Positions 7,800-17,193 are shown, numbered from the stretch's first letter. The stretch: DNA of 54,041 nt from an uncultured SAR86 cluster bacterium (GCA_902563835.1 CACEZB010000009.1:1-54041); one strand, 5' to 3'. A program made the numbers and translations. Notes: a model not told the origin generated them from the sequence alone.

Positions 7800-10220
7800 C
7801 TAGAAAACATTTCCTACTGTAAATTGGAATTCTTCTGTTCTCTCTTGAGGGCCAGCATTGGTTGGTTGAGATATTGCAAAACTCATCGGACCAAAACCTG
7901 TTATCCATGTAACACCTACTCCGTAAGAATAACGTAAATCTTCTACCGAAGGTTTATAGCAATTTATTTGATAATCTTTACAGTTATCAGAGAACACATT
8001 ACCAAAATCAAAAAAGAACGCTGATCTCATAGACCTCTGATCTTCAATAAATGGTAATTTAAAGATTAACTGCATACTTCCTTCTATCTTTATATTACCT
8101 CCTATCGGAGCATCTCTGTATCTAGAAGTATTATTAGCATATGGATTGTAATATGGCTCATCTGCAACACCATCACCATCTGTATCTACTAAATTTGGAC
8201 AAGTGCCTTTCTCGTAATTAAATTCATAACATGGAGCATCAGTACTTCTAGGACCAAGAGTATTAGATTCAAATCCTCTTAAAGACCTTGGTCCACCAGC
8301 ATAAAAATTCTGGAAAAAAGGAGTCTGTTCTGTATCGCCATATGCATCTAAATAGCCTATTTCACCTTGAAAACCAAATACTAATTCAGAAGACAATGGT
8401 TGATAAAATCTTTGTCTAAGATTCAACCGATAATAATTTATATCACTTCCAGGTATTGTAGCGCTTAAACTTAAGGCTGTTGATGCGCCATCTGTAGGAA
8501 ATAACCCCCTATTTAAAGTCACCCTTTGCCATGAAATTCCTGCTGACAAAGTCTCAAAAAGATTTCCTTCAGCTGAAACAAAATCATATATCTCTCTAGC
8601 TGGAAGAGTTCCTATATCAATATCAGTATTATCATATGTAATATCAAAATTTAAACGCTGAATATCTGAGATAGGGTATCCAAATTGAAGTCCAAAACCA
8701 TAAGAATTTGATAGATAATTTGCAACTTTAAATTCCCCATAATCGGTTTCCCTAGAGTAGAGGTTATAACCTAAACTTACTCCATCTTTAGTTGCGAAAG
8801 GGTCTAAGAAAGAAATGTTATACATTTCACTATAAATATTTTTATTTATTCCAATCCCTACAGTATTACCTGTTCCTAGAAAATTTTGTTCTTGTAAATT
8901 AAATCCAAGCATTAAGCCAAAATCACTATACCCAATATTCCCGCCTAAACTGCCTGTTGTTTCTTCTTCAACACTATAAACAATATCAATCTGATCATCA
9001 GTACCTGGCACAGGAATTGTTTCAACATTAACTTCTTTAAAATATCCAAGTCTTTCAAGTCTTACTTTTCCAGCTTCAATGCTATTATCTGAGCTCCAAG
9101 CTCCTTCGAACTGTCTCATTTCTCTTCTAAGAACATAATCTTGAGTAATGTTATTGCCGGTAAAAAGGATTTTTCTAGTGTATGTTTTCTTTCCAGGCTC
9201 AACTAAAAATACTAACTTTACTTCACTTGAGTCTTCTTCAACCTCAGTATTACCTGTTACTTCAGCAAATGCATAACCTCTATTACCCAATATACTTGTA
9301 AAAAATTCTTCAATACTGGTTATAGTTGCTTGAGAATATGTGGTGCCTTTTAATGCATTTGTAATATCTATATAAGCCTCTTCCTCAAAAGGAATTTCTC
9401 CAACAACATCAACTTCATTTATAGTATATTTTTTCCCTTCAATAACATTAAACGTAATAAAAATAGATCTCTTGTCTCTTGATAAGCTTATTTGTGAAGA
9501 TTCAATAGAAAATTTTAAGTATCCTCTATCCCTATAGTAAGATTCTAATGTTTCAATGTCTCCTTTTAATTTTTCACGTGAATATTGATTATCATTATTT
9601 AAGAATGAGAAAAATGATCCTTCAGATAACTCAAATCCATTAAGAATCTCTTCGGTAGTAAAAATCTCATTACCAATTATGTTTATTTTAGCAATCTTTG
9701 CACTTTTTCCTTCGTCAACTTCAATATTAATCTCTATTCTATTTCTAGGTTTATTTATTTCTTTGATATCTACACTAGCGCCATATCTTCCATTAGAAGC
9801 ATATGATCGTACTAATTCTGATTTAACTTTCTCAAGGGTTGACCTTTTGTATACTTCTCCCTCTTTAACCCCAACTCCATCCAAGCTCTCAATCAATTGT
9901 TCTGTTTTTAAAGCTTTATTACCTGATAAATCTATAGCAGATATTGATGGCCTTTCCTCAACAGTGATAATCAAGGTATTTCCATCTTTTCCAATTTGTA
10001 TATCATCAAACTGTTCTGTTGCAAATAAGGATTTTACAATATCGTTAGATTTTCTAAGATCTATCCTGTCGCCAACACTTATTGGGATAACATTAAAAAT
10101 ACTTCCTGTGGATACTCTTTGCAGTCCTATAATCCGAATGTCACTTACTAAAAACTCATCAAAAGCTGATAAGTTAAAACTTAATAGAAAAGTAAATATA
10201 ATTAATTTGTATCTTTTCAC
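7800..10220 (-). CDS. bamA: Outer membrane protein assembly factor BamA
   Basis: BamA is the central Omp85 protein that inserts beta-barrel proteins into the outer membrane. The 806-residue protein has a signal peptide (cleavage likely after Ala19), five POTRA domains to about residue 420, and a 16-strand barrel ending in Phe (FQFTVGNVF). The RGF motif of loop 6 is at residues 648-650 (GGPRSLRGFESN), and Cys664 and Cys674 match the loop-6 cysteine pair of E. coli. An unusual insert DTDGDGVADEP follows at 679-689. The start is GTG at 10218-10220, nine bases downstream of rseP. It sits between rseP and skp, the usual context. The partner lipoprotein BamE is encoded at 22102. Confidence 0.97.
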   Translation of the reverse strand: MKRYKLIIFTFLLSFNLSAFDEFLVSDIRIIGLQRVSTGSIFNVIPISVGDRIDLRKSNDIVKSLFATEQFDDIQIGKDGNTLIITVEERPSISAIDLSGNKALKTEQLIESLDGVGVKEGEVYKRSTLEKVKSELVRSYASNGRYGASVDIKEINKPRNRIEINIEVDEGKSAKIAKINIIGNEIFTTEEILNGFELSEGSFFSFLNNDNQYSREKLKGDIETLESYYRDRGYLKFSIESSQISLSRDKRSIFITFNVIEGKKYTINEVDVVGEIPFEEEAYIDITNALKGTTYSQATITSIEEFFTSILGNRGYAFAEVTGNTEVEEDSSEVKLVFLVEPGKKTYTRKILFTGNNITQDYVLRREMRQFEGAWSSDNSIEAGKVRLERLGYFKEVNVETIPVPGTDDQIDIVYSVEEETTGSLGGNIGYSDFGLMLGFNLQEQNFLGTGNTVGIGINKNIYSEMYNISFLDPFATKDGVSLGYNLYSRETDYGEFKVANYLSNSYGFGLQFGYPISDIQRLNFDITYDNTDIDIGTLPAREIYDFVSAEGNLFETLSAGISWQRVTLNRGLFPTDGASTALSLSATIPGSDINYYRLNLRQRFYQPLSSELVFGFQGEIGYLDAYGDTEQTPFFQNFYAGGPRSLRGFESNTLGPRSTDAPCYEFNYEKGTCPNLVDTDGDGVADEPYYNPYANNTSRYRDAPIGGNIKIEGSMQLIFKLPFIEDQRSMRSAFFFDFGNVFSDNCKDYQINCYKPSVEDLRYSYGVGVTWITGFGPMSFAISQPTNAGPQERTEEFQFTVGNVF
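8154..8186 (-). other. DxDGDGxxDE calcium-binding-like motif in BamA loop 6
   Basis: Codons for DTDGDGVADEP (BamA residues 679-689) lie just after the loop-6 cysteine pair. The spacing of acidic residues resembles the thrombospondin type-3 / EF-hand-like calcium loop. E. coli BamA has a different acidic segment here without this pattern. Binding of calcium is inference. Confidence 0.6.
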
Positions 10221-10229
10221 TTTTTTACC

Positions 10230-11582
10230 TTAAAAAAATCTCGAGACATCATTAAAAACTGCAAAAATCATCAACATCACGACAAGAACTGCTCCACCTG
10301 TGTATATCATATTTTCTGCTTTTTCGGGAAGTGGTTTTCCTCTAATAGCTTCAATGCCTAACAATGTTAGCTGACCACCGTCAAGCACTGGTATTGGTAA
10401 CAAATTTAAAACAGCAAGACTAATGCTAAGCAATGCCATTAAATACATAAATGGCAGAAGACCTGCTTGGGCAGTATTTCCTGCCATTTGCGCAATTCCA
10501 ATTGGGCCGCTTAAATTTTCAGTGCCCATATTTCCAGATAGCATCTTTCCAATAAACTGCAAAGTTTTTAAACTTAAGTTATAAGTTTCATACATACCTT
10601 TTGATAAGGATTGAGCTAAAGTCCTTGAAGTACCAAATGAAACGCCAAGTACACCGATAGTTTTATCTGAATTCATTTGAGAACCAATGCTTACTGGTAT
10701 AGATAGTAATTCACCATTTCTATCTATTTTAAATTCCATATTCGTATTTGGATTTTCTGATACTACCGAACGAATATCATCAGCAAAATTAATATTTGTA
10801 CTACCTATTTTTAATACCTTGTCATTAGATTTTAATTTTGCAATTTCAGCAGCGCTTCCTGACAAAACATTACCTATAATAGGTTGTATTTTATATATAA
10901 CATCTAAGCCTAAATACTCTATAGGATTTTCTTGAGATTCAGATGTTGGTAAAAAATCTGTAACACTTACTAAGATATTGATAGGATCTTCATTGTTTAA
11001 TCTTGAGATTAGAAAGTTCAGATCCCCTGAAAAGCCCGCATAAGAAAGAAGTTCAAGATTGATATCTTTAGCATCTTTTACTTCTGTACTATTTATTGAC
11101 AATATTTTGTCATTTTCTTTAAAAGTTAGTTCGCTTGAAATATTAATTTTATTACTTACTTCATTAATTACAGGAATAGTTTGAGGATCAATTGTATTAA
11201 AAAATATTAGAGTGAAAATAAATATTGATAATAAGAAATTTGCTAGAGGGCCTGCAAACATAATAAAAGCCCTTTGCCATTTTGGCTTAGAGTCAAATGT
11301 GTTCTGTAATTGCTCCTCTGACAACTGATTCTTTACTTCAGGCTCTAATTCTATTAACTTATTCGTGATCATAGATACATATCCACCCAAAGGAATTGCA
11401 GAGAGAGCAAATTCTGTGCCTTGTTTATCATATTTTCTATAAAAAACTGGTCCAAGTCCTATAGAAAACCTTTGCACATGCACTTTACACATTCGTGCAA
11501 CAATAAAATGGCCAAATTCATGGATTGTCACTAAGACGCCAAGTAAAACTGCAAATGCTAATAAGTATATTAAAATATCCAT
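10230..11582 (-). CDS. rseP: Site-2 protease RseP (zinc metalloprotease)
   Basis: RseP is an inner-membrane protease that cleaves anti-sigma factor RseA within the membrane in the envelope stress response, and clears signal-peptide remnants. The 450-residue length matches E. coli exactly. The zinc motif HEFGH is at residues 21-25 in the first membrane segment, and the third ligand lies in LNLLPIPVLDGGQ near residue 395. Two PDZ domains occupy the periplasmic region between (about 125-310), and the last membrane helix ends near the C-terminus. The upstream neighbour is dxr (12 bases away) and the downstream one is bamA, a standard envelope cluster. Confidence 0.96.
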   Translation of the reverse strand: MDILIYLLAFAVLLGVLVTIHEFGHFIVARMCKVHVQRFSIGLGPVFYRKYDKQGTEFALSAIPLGGYVSMITNKLIELEPEVKNQLSEEQLQNTFDSKPKWQRAFIMFAGPLANFLLSIFIFTLIFFNTIDPQTIPVINEVSNKINISSELTFKENDKILSINSTEVKDAKDINLELLSYAGFSGDLNFLISRLNNEDPINILVSVTDFLPTSESQENPIEYLGLDVIYKIQPIIGNVLSGSAAEIAKLKSNDKVLKIGSTNINFADDIRSVVSENPNTNMEFKIDRNGELLSIPVSIGSQMNSDKTIGVLGVSFGTSRTLAQSLSKGMYETYNLSLKTLQFIGKMLSGNMGTENLSGPIGIAQMAGNTAQAGLLPFMYLMALLSISLAVLNLLPIPVLDGGQLTLLGIEAIRGKPLPEKAENMIYTGGAVLVVMLMIFAVFNDVSRFF

Positions 11583-11594
11583 ATATTCTTTTTC

Positions 11595-12752
11595 CTAAGC
11601 AATGGATTTTACCACCTTCTGTGCCTCTATGCGTGTAAGCATATCAACCTCATTGATAGATTCCAACGATAATTCGTTAGACATGTTATTTTTATCAAAA
11701 GTTCGATAAATCACTTCATAAATTTGATTAAAATTTATTTGTTCATTTAAAAAACTCTCTACAGCAATTTCATTTGCTGCATTAAAAATTGTTCCAAGCG
11801 AGCCACCAATATTACAGACCTCTCTAGCTATATCTTGTATTCCCATTCTATCTGAAGGGAATTCCTGAAATGATAATTCAAGGTTTGTAAAATCTATAGA
11901 ATCAAAATCTAGATTTAGTCTGTTCTCATTAGATAATGCATGTGCAATCGGTATTCTCATATCAGGCTTGCTTAACTGACATATGCTAGAGCCATCTATA
12001 TAGGTAACTATTGAATGAATTATGCTTTGCGGATGAACTACTAGATCAAAATATTTCTCATCAAGATCAAATAAATACTTAGCTTCAATTAACTCAAGGC
12101 ATTTATTTACCAGGGTAGCCGAGTCTATTGAAATTTTGCTACCCATTTTCCAATTTGGATGATTTAATGCATCGCTTTTTGTAACATCTTTTAGATCTGA
12201 AAGTTTTTTATTTATAAACGGTCCTCCAGATGCTGTAATGGTTACCCTCTTAACATCATCTATTCCTTTCTCACCAGATAAACACTGAAATATTGCATTG
12301 TGCTCACTATCAATAGGAATAATTTCAGAATTATTATCTTTTGCTAATGGTAAGATTAAATCTCCTCCAGCTACGATACTTTCTTTGTTTGCTAATAAGA
12401 TTTTCTTTCCTGAGCTTGCTGCTAAGTGAGTAGCTTTAAGTCCTGCAAAACCTGATATGGCTGAAATAATAATATCTATATCATGATGAAGTATAAGATC
12501 TTTAAGTTCCTCATCTCCATTAAGATGTATTATGTCCTTAGATTGGTTATGGTTAATAAAATCCTCCAAGGCTGCAGTATCTTCTATATAAATAAAGGAA
12601 GGCTCGAATTCATTTATTATTTTTGTTGCTTCATTAATATTGTTATTCAAGGAAATACCAAAAAGATTTAATTTTGATTTATTTTCATTAATAACACTAA
12701 GGACACTCTTTCCAATACTGCCTGTTGCACCTAATAAAAGTATATTCTTCAT
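11595..12752 (-). CDS. dxr: 1-deoxy-D-xylulose-5-phosphate reductoisomerase
   Basis: Dxr converts DXP to 2-C-methyl-D-erythritol 4-phosphate with NADPH, the committed step of the MEP isoprenoid pathway, and is the fosmidomycin target. The 385-residue protein (E. coli 398) starts with the NADPH-binding motif LLGATGSIGKSVL, has ALLANKESIV-type and PIDSEHNAIFQCL segments with metal and substrate ligands, and the catalytic loop HPNWKMGSKISIDSATLVNKCLE. The ATG at 12750-12752 overlaps the cdsA stop as ATGA. It supplies isoprenyl precursors used by UppS in the same operon and by the polyprenyl synthase at 27620. Confidence 0.97.
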   Translation of the reverse strand: MKNILLLGATGSIGKSVLSVINENKSKLNLFGISLNNNINEATKIINEFEPSFIYIEDTAALEDFINHNQSKDIIHLNGDEELKDLILHHDIDIIISAISGFAGLKATHLAASSGKKILLANKESIVAGGDLILPLAKDNNSEIIPIDSEHNAIFQCLSGEKGIDDVKRVTITASGGPFINKKLSDLKDVTKSDALNHPNWKMGSKISIDSATLVNKCLELIEAKYLFDLDEKYFDLVVHPQSIIHSIVTYIDGSSICQLSKPDMRIPIAHALSNENRLNLDFDSIDFTNLELSFQEFPSDRMGIQDIAREVCNIGGSLGTIFNAANEIAVESFLNEQINFNQIYEVIYRTFDKNNMSNELSLESINEVDMLTRIEAQKVVKSIA

Positions 12753-13387
12753 AAGACAGTGATCATTATAGAAACTGGAATAACTATGAGATGAGAATCA
12801 AGTCTATCTAATATCCCACCGTGTCCTGGCAATATAGTTCCAGTATCCTTTACACCACTTTGTCTTTTAATGAAACTGATTAATAAGTCTCCGACAAAGG
12901 CTAAAAAACATAAAAATATAAAAAATAAAATTATTCCATAGTCTTGAATTTGATAGCCAACAAAAATACCAAATAACATCGATCCTAATATGCCACCTAT
13001 TAATCCTTCTAATGTCTTGTTGGGACTAATTTTTTTTGCAATGTATGTTTTGCCGAATTTAGATCCAATCAAATATGCAAAACTATCGAAGATTGCTGTA
13101 TTAAGGATTAAAATTCCATACCAAACATATACGCCCTCCTCATACATGCCTGGTGAAATCACTAAAAGAATTGACCAAAAATAAAAATTAAGAATTAAAA
13201 GAACTCCAATAATAGGTTTTTGTAACTTGCTTTTAAACCATTCAAACATTGCCAATAAGCATATGACTGTAATTAATACAGAAAATGCCCAAATATTTGC
13301 AGACAAGAGAATCAAAACTATTGGTAAAACTATTACTATTGAGGTAATTATTCTTTTTAATAAATTTGTTTTATATTCTTCTGCCAA
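12749..13387 (-). CDS. cdsA: Phosphatidate cytidylyltransferase (short form)
   Basis: CdsA makes CDP-diacylglycerol from phosphatidate and CTP in the inner membrane, the branch point of phospholipid synthesis. The C-terminal family signature is intact: SFIKRQSGVKDTGTILPG followed by HGGILDRLD, with the metal-binding Asp residues. Several hydrophobic membrane segments precede it. At 212 residues it is about 70 shorter than E. coli CdsA (285). The missing part lies in the N-terminal half, where fewer membrane helices are visible. The start used is TTG at 13385-13387, which lies inside the end of uppS (17-base overlap). No better upstream start is apparent. The gene is followed by dxr with an ATGA overlap. 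Confidence 0.92.
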   Translation of the reverse strand: MAEEYKTNLLKRIITSIVIVLPIVLILLSANIWAFSVLITVICLLAMFEWFKSKLQKPIIGVLLILNFYFWSILLVISPGMYEEGVYVWYGILILNTAIFDSFAYLIGSKFGKTYIAKKISPNKTLEGLIGGILGSMLFGIFVGYQIQDYGIILFFIFLCFLAFVGDLLISFIKRQSGVKDTGTILPGHGGILDRLDSHLIVIPVSIMITVL

Positions 13388-14096
13388 ACCTTCTACTCAC
13401 TTTCTTAAAATTATTTAAACATTTCTTATAATCATTGGCTGTAAAATCAGGCCAATACTTATCAACAAACATTATCTCTGCGTATGCTATCTGGAATAAC
13501 AAAAAGTTGCTTATTCTATTATCCCCGCCCGTTCTAATAAGAAGATCTATTTCATCAACAGGTACTGAAGAATTTCTATTAATAGTCTTTTTATTAATAT
13601 CTTTTATCTTTATTTCTTTAGAAAGTACTTTCGATGATATATTTTTCACAGCATCTACAATATCTTGTTGACCTCCATAACCTAATGCAATGTTTAAATC
13701 TAATTTACTAGACTTACATTTAGTTGTATTTTCAGCATAAGCAATCTTCTCAAGAATTTTTTTACCAAAATCATCTAAATGTCCAAAAAATTTCAAACTT
13801 ACCTTCTGCTCTTTTAATTCAGGAACTTGTTCATTTATAGCTTCTACTACTAGTTTTTTAATTGCATTAACCTCAGCTTTAGGTCGTTTCCAATTCTCTG
13901 AACTGAATGCATATAATGTTAATGATTTAATATTTTGTTTTACTGATTCTTCTACAATTTTTTTAACGATATCTACCCCTTGTTTATGGCCTTGGCTAAT
14001 CTTTAATGAATTTTCAAGCGCCCATCTCCCATTGCCATCCATGATAATGCCAACATTCTTAGGATAGCTATTTTTTTTGGTATTCTTATTGGCCAT
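13371..14096 (-). CDS. uppS: Undecaprenyl diphosphate synthase (cis-prenyltransferase)
   Basis: UppS condenses farnesyl diphosphate with eight isopentenyl diphosphates to give the lipid carrier for peptidoglycan and O-antigen. The 241-residue protein shows VGIIMDGNGRWALENS with the catalytic Asp20, FSSENWKRPKAEV, and the C-terminal RTGGDNRISNFLLFQIAYAE segment that binds the diphosphate. Most homologues have RTGGExRISNF, so Asp replaces Glu here. The gene lies 10 bases after frr and overlaps cdsA by 17 bases. The frr-uppS-cdsA-dxr order follows the Pseudomonas pattern rather than E. coli, where dxr precedes uppS. Confidence 0.97.
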   Translation of the reverse strand: MANKNTKKNSYPKNVGIIMDGNGRWALENSLKISQGHKQGVDIVKKIVEESVKQNIKSLTLYAFSSENWKRPKAEVNAIKKLVVEAINEQVPELKEQKVSLKFFGHLDDFGKKILEKIAYAENTTKCKSSKLDLNIALGYGGQQDIVDAVKNISSKVLSKEIKIKDINKKTINRNSSVPVDEIDLLIRTGGDNRISNFLLFQIAYAEIMFVDKYWPDFTANDYKKCLNNFKKVSRRFGRRI

Positions 14097-14105
14097 AATG
14101 GCTCT

Positions 14106-14660
14106 CTAGATTTCTAATAAATCTGCTTCTTTGTTTTTAAGTTCTGTGTCAATAATTGAAATGTGTTTATCTGTTTCTTTTTGAATTAAATCTTCTATTC
14201 TTCTTAGCTCATCTTCGGAAATCTCAGATGCTTGTTGTTCTTCTTTTGCGGAATTATTTGCATCTCGTCTTATATTTCTAATTGATACTCTAGAATTTTC
14301 TGCTTCTGCTCTTGCTTGCTTGATATAATCTTGTCTTGTTTCTTCGGTTAATGCAGGCATTGTTAGCCTTATTAGATCTGAACTTGTGCTAGGGTTAAGT
14401 CCAAGTTCTGAACTTAAAATTGCTTTTTCAATTTCAGGTATAAGATTTTTATCCCAAGGAGAAATTACAATTGACCTCCCTTCTTCAACGCTTATATTTG
14501 AAGTTTGATTGATAGGTGTCAGATTGCCATAATAATCAACTTTAATATCATCTAATAAAGCTGGATTAGCCCTACCGGTTCTAATTTTATTAAAAGCATT
14601 CTTTAAAGCCGATAACGATTTATCCATCTTGTCTGAAACGTCTTTTATTAAATTATCCAT
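14106..14660 (-). CDS. frr: Ribosome recycling factor
   Basis: RRF works with EF-G to split the post-termination ribosome into subunits. The 184-residue protein has the family length (E. coli 185). It carries typical segments such as FNKIRTGRANPALLDDIKVD, NISVEEGRSIVISPWDK, and LTEETRQDYIKQARAEAENSRVSIRNIRRDAN spread over the three-helix bundle (domain I) and the small beta domain II. It starts at the ATG 14658-14660, two bases after the pyrH stop region. Its partner EF-G is encoded at 48875. Confidence 0.97.
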   Translation of the reverse strand: MDNLIKDVSDKMDKSLSALKNAFNKIRTGRANPALLDDIKVDYYGNLTPINQTSNISVEEGRSIVISPWDKNLIPEIEKAILSSELGLNPSTSSDLIRLTMPALTEETRQDYIKQARAEAENSRVSIRNIRRDANNSAKEEQQASEISEDELRRIEDLIQKETDKHISIIDTELKNKEADLLEI

Positions 14661-14661
14661 A

Positions 14662-15375
14662 CTATGAGATAAGTGTACCTACTTTTTTGCCACATATAAT
14701 ATCTTTTAATGCATTTGACTTTGTTACATTAAAAACATTTATTGGAAGCTTGTGGTCTCTAGCTAAAGTTAATGCAGTTGCATCCATTACTTTTAAATTC
14801 TTTGTAATCGCCTCGTCAAATGATAATGTATCAAATAATTTTGCTTCTTTATTTAATTCAGGATCAGAGTCATAAACACCATCGACTCTTGTAGCTTTTA
14901 ACATTAGTCCTGCTTGAGTTTCAATAGCTCTAAGACAACCTGCAGTATCAGTAGTAAAAAATGGATTACCGGTTCCTGCAGTAAAAATAACAACATAGCC
15001 ATCACTTAATAACTGTATTGCTAGCCTTCTATCATAATGCTCAACAATGCCTGACATTGAGATAGCAGACATTACTCTAGTTTTTATTCCTGCCCTTTCA
15101 AGTGAATCTCTTAATGCAATACCATTCATTACTGTAGCAAGCATTCCCATATGGTCACCAGCCACCCTATCCATACCAGCTTCATTTAACTTTTCGCCTC
15201 TAAAAAGATTTCCACCACCTATAACAATGCCAATTTCAGCACCAATATCTTTACAAGATTTTACAGAAGCAGCCATATCATCAAGGATTTTTGGATCTAT
15301 ACCATGATCATCATTACCAGCAACAGATTCTCCACTAAATTTAAGTAAAATCCTTTTATGTTCTAATTCAGGCAT
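14662..15375 (-). CDS. pyrH: Uridylate kinase
   Basis: PyrH phosphorylates UMP to UDP with ATP. It is the bacterial-type hexameric enzyme of the amino acid kinase fold. The 237-residue protein (E. coli 241) has [10 protein letters not shown] near the N-terminus, the nucleotide-binding glycine cluster [13 protein letters not shown], and [20 protein letters not shown] for UMP recognition. [19 protein letters not shown] near the C-terminus completes the signature. It lies between tsf (3-base gap) and frr (1-base gap) in the conserved rpsB-tsf-pyrH-frr block. Confidence 0.97.
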   Translation of the reverse strand: MPELEHKRILLKFSGESVAGNDDHGIDPKILDDMAASVKSCKDIGAEIGIVIGGGNLFRGEKLNEAGMDRVAGDHMGMLATVMNGIALRDSLERAGIKTRVMSAISMSGIVEHYDRRLAIQLLSDGYVVIFTAGTGNPFFTTDTAGCLRAIETQAGLMLKATRVDGVYDSDPELNKEAKLFDTLSFDEAITKNLKVMDATALTLARDHKLPINVFNVTKSNALKDIICGKKVGTLIS

Positions 15376-15378
15376 AAT

Positions 15379-16236
15379 TTATTTTAATTGTTCAGCAACC
15401 TCATCAGCAAAATCTTTTGTTTCAACCTCAATACCTTCACCTACTTTGAGTCTTGTAAAGGATATAATATTTGCATTTTCACTCCTAATATAATCTTGAA
15501 TAGTCATTTCAGGATCTTTCACAAAACCTTGTGATAATAGAGATACTTCCCCTAAAAACCTTTTAACTTTTCCTTCCACCATCTTTTGCATGATTTCTTT
15601 TGGTTTTCCTGATTCTTGTGCTTGATTCTCATATATAGCTTTTTCTCTATCTAATACCTCTTTATCGATTTTATCTTCAGATAAACATATAGGATTAAAT
15701 GCAGCTACATGCATAGCTATATCTTTAGCCATATCATCACTACCACCTTCTATAGCAACTATTGATCCTAATTTTGAATCTGAATGAATATATAATCCAA
15801 CTTTCATATTTGAATCTATATCGATTGTACTAACTCTTCTTAATTGAATATTCTCTCCAATTGTTTGTACTAATGATTTTCTAGCCTCTTCTATTTCAGA
15901 TTCATTAAATGAAGAAATTTCAGTTATTTTATTATTAGAAATATAATTTTTTACCTTTTCTGCAAAATCTAAGAAATTTGAGTCTTTAGCAGCAAAATCA
16001 GTTTCCGAATTAATTTCTAAAATAGTTGCATAATCATTTGTTTTAACAGAAACCAGCATTCCATCCGCTGCAACTCGCGATGATTTTTTTTCAGCTTTTA
16101 GAGCACTATTAGATCTTAATAGATCCAATGCCTTCTCAATATCTCCCTCACAATCTACAAGCGCTTTCTTGCAATCCATCATTGCAACGCCTGTCATATC
16201 TCTTAATTCTTTTACTTGCGATGCCTTAATCTCCAT
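15379..16236 (-). CDS. tsf: Elongation factor Ts
   Basis: EF-Ts is the nucleotide exchange factor for EF-Tu. The 285-residue protein (E. coli 283) begins with the UBA-like domain VKELRDMTGVAMMDCKKAL, and the contact segment for EF-Tu is SETDFAAKDSNF, where E. coli has TDFVAKD. Two core subdomains and the region GEVSLLSQGFVKDPEMTI follow. It lies two bases downstream of rpsB, with which it is usually cotranscribed and co-regulated by ribosomal protein S2. Note that the EF-Tu gene itself is not in this window. Confidence 0.97.
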   Translation of the reverse strand: MEIKASQVKELRDMTGVAMMDCKKALVDCEGDIEKALDLLRSNSALKAEKKSSRVAADGMLVSVKTNDYATILEINSETDFAAKDSNFLDFAEKVKNYISNNKITEISSFNESEIEEARKSLVQTIGENIQLRRVSTIDIDSNMKVGLYIHSDSKLGSIVAIEGGSDDMAKDIAMHVAAFNPICLSEDKIDKEVLDREKAIYENQAQESGKPKEIMQKMVEGKVKRFLGEVSLLSQGFVKDPEMTIQDYIRSENANIISFTRLKVGEGIEVETKDFADEVAEQLK

Positions 16237-16238
16237 AA

Positions 16239-17123
16239 TTATTCTTCCTCTTTATTCTCACTTGGAGGTTCGTCTTCTTTAGTATTAGTTTCGGTTTCGT
16301 CAACTGAAATATCAGCATCTTTAATCTCGATTTCATCTGGTTTCTCGACATCAGATGGCTTGCTTTCATCTTCTTTTACTATTTCTTCTTTTTTAGATTT
16401 CTTGATAACTGGAGTATCCGAAGAAGGTACAAAGCCTTTTGCAGATTCTATCCCTCTAGCACAAGCATCCGCAATTACTTTGGTTACCAATCTTATTGAT
16501 CTTATTGCATCATCATTACCTGGAATTATCATATCAATACCATCAGGATCTGAATTAGTGTCAACTAAAGCAATTATAGGAATGCCCATTTTTAAAGCCT
16601 CAAGAACAGCAATTCTTTCATATTTAACATCGATAACAAAAAGAGCATCTGGAAGACCTTTCATGTCCTTAATTCCACCAACACTAGCTTGAAGTTTTGA
16701 ATATTCTTTTTGGATCTCAACAGCTTCCTTTTTAATAAGCTTATCTATTCTTCCAGTTGAAATCATTTCCTCAATATCTAATAACCTCCTAATTGATCCT
16801 CTTATGGTTTTCCAATTTGTTAGAGTTCCCCCTAACCACCTTTTGTCAACATAAGGCGATCCAATTCTAGAAGCCTCTTCTTTTATGGTTTTGCTTGCAG
16901 ATCTCTTTGTGCCAACAAATAAAATCTTATTACCTTTAGAACAAATGTCTTCAACCTTTGATGCAGCTGCATTAAGTTGTTCTTGTGTTAATTCTAAATT
17001 AATAATACTAATTTTTTTTCTAGTGTCATATATGAAGTGTTCCATTTTTGGATTCCAGAACCTTTGTTGATGACCGAAATGAACGCCTGCCTGAAGCAGG
17101 TCTTGTATTGATACTATACTCAA
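16239..17123 (-). CDS. rpsB: 30S ribosomal protein S2 with acidic C-terminal tail, TTG start
   Basis: S2 binds near the head-body junction of the 30S subunit together with S1. The body matches the family: [50 protein letters not shown], and [16 protein letters not shown]. It is 294 residues long, against 241 in E. coli. The extra part, residues 232-294, is a low-complexity Glu/Asp/Lys tail ending in KEEE. The start codon is TTG (17121-17123), supported by alignment of the first residues with other S2 proteins and by a strong AGGAG seven bases upstream. It heads the rpsB-tsf operon behind its own promoter and a structured leader. Confidence 0.96.
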   Translation of the reverse strand: MSIVSIQDLLQAGVHFGHQQRFWNPKMEHFIYDTRKKISIINLELTQEQLNAAASKVEDICSKGNKILFVGTKRSASKTIKEEASRIGSPYVDKRWLGGTLTNWKTIRGSIRRLLDIEEMISTGRIDKLIKKEAVEIQKEYSKLQASVGGIKDMKGLPDALFVIDVKYERIAVLEALKMGIPIIALVDTNSDPDGIDMIIPGNDDAIRSIRLVTKVIADACARGIESAKGFVPSSDTPVIKKSKKEEIVKEDESKPSDVEKPDEIEIKDADISVDETETNTKEDEPPSENKEEE

Positions 17124-17193
17124 TTTAATTCTCCTTTGGGGTTATTCTCCGATTCATAATAAAGCTGACTTTAAAAAGCACCCCAACTTTATA
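17124..17193 (-). promoter_or_regulatory. rpsB promoter -10 and leader hairpin, candidate S2 autoregulatory site
   Basis: On the minus strand a TATAAA box lies at 17188-17193, with TTTTAA about 17 bases upstream as a weak -35. Transcription would start near 17181. The resulting leader of about 58 bases opens with GGGGT (17180-17184), which can pair with ACCCC (17138-17142) immediately before the ribosome binding site AAAGGAG (17132-17138 region). The stem would bring the 5' end next to the start region. Autogenous control of rpsB-tsf by S2 is known in gammaproteobacteria. That this hairpin is the S2 site is inference. Confidence 0.5.
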
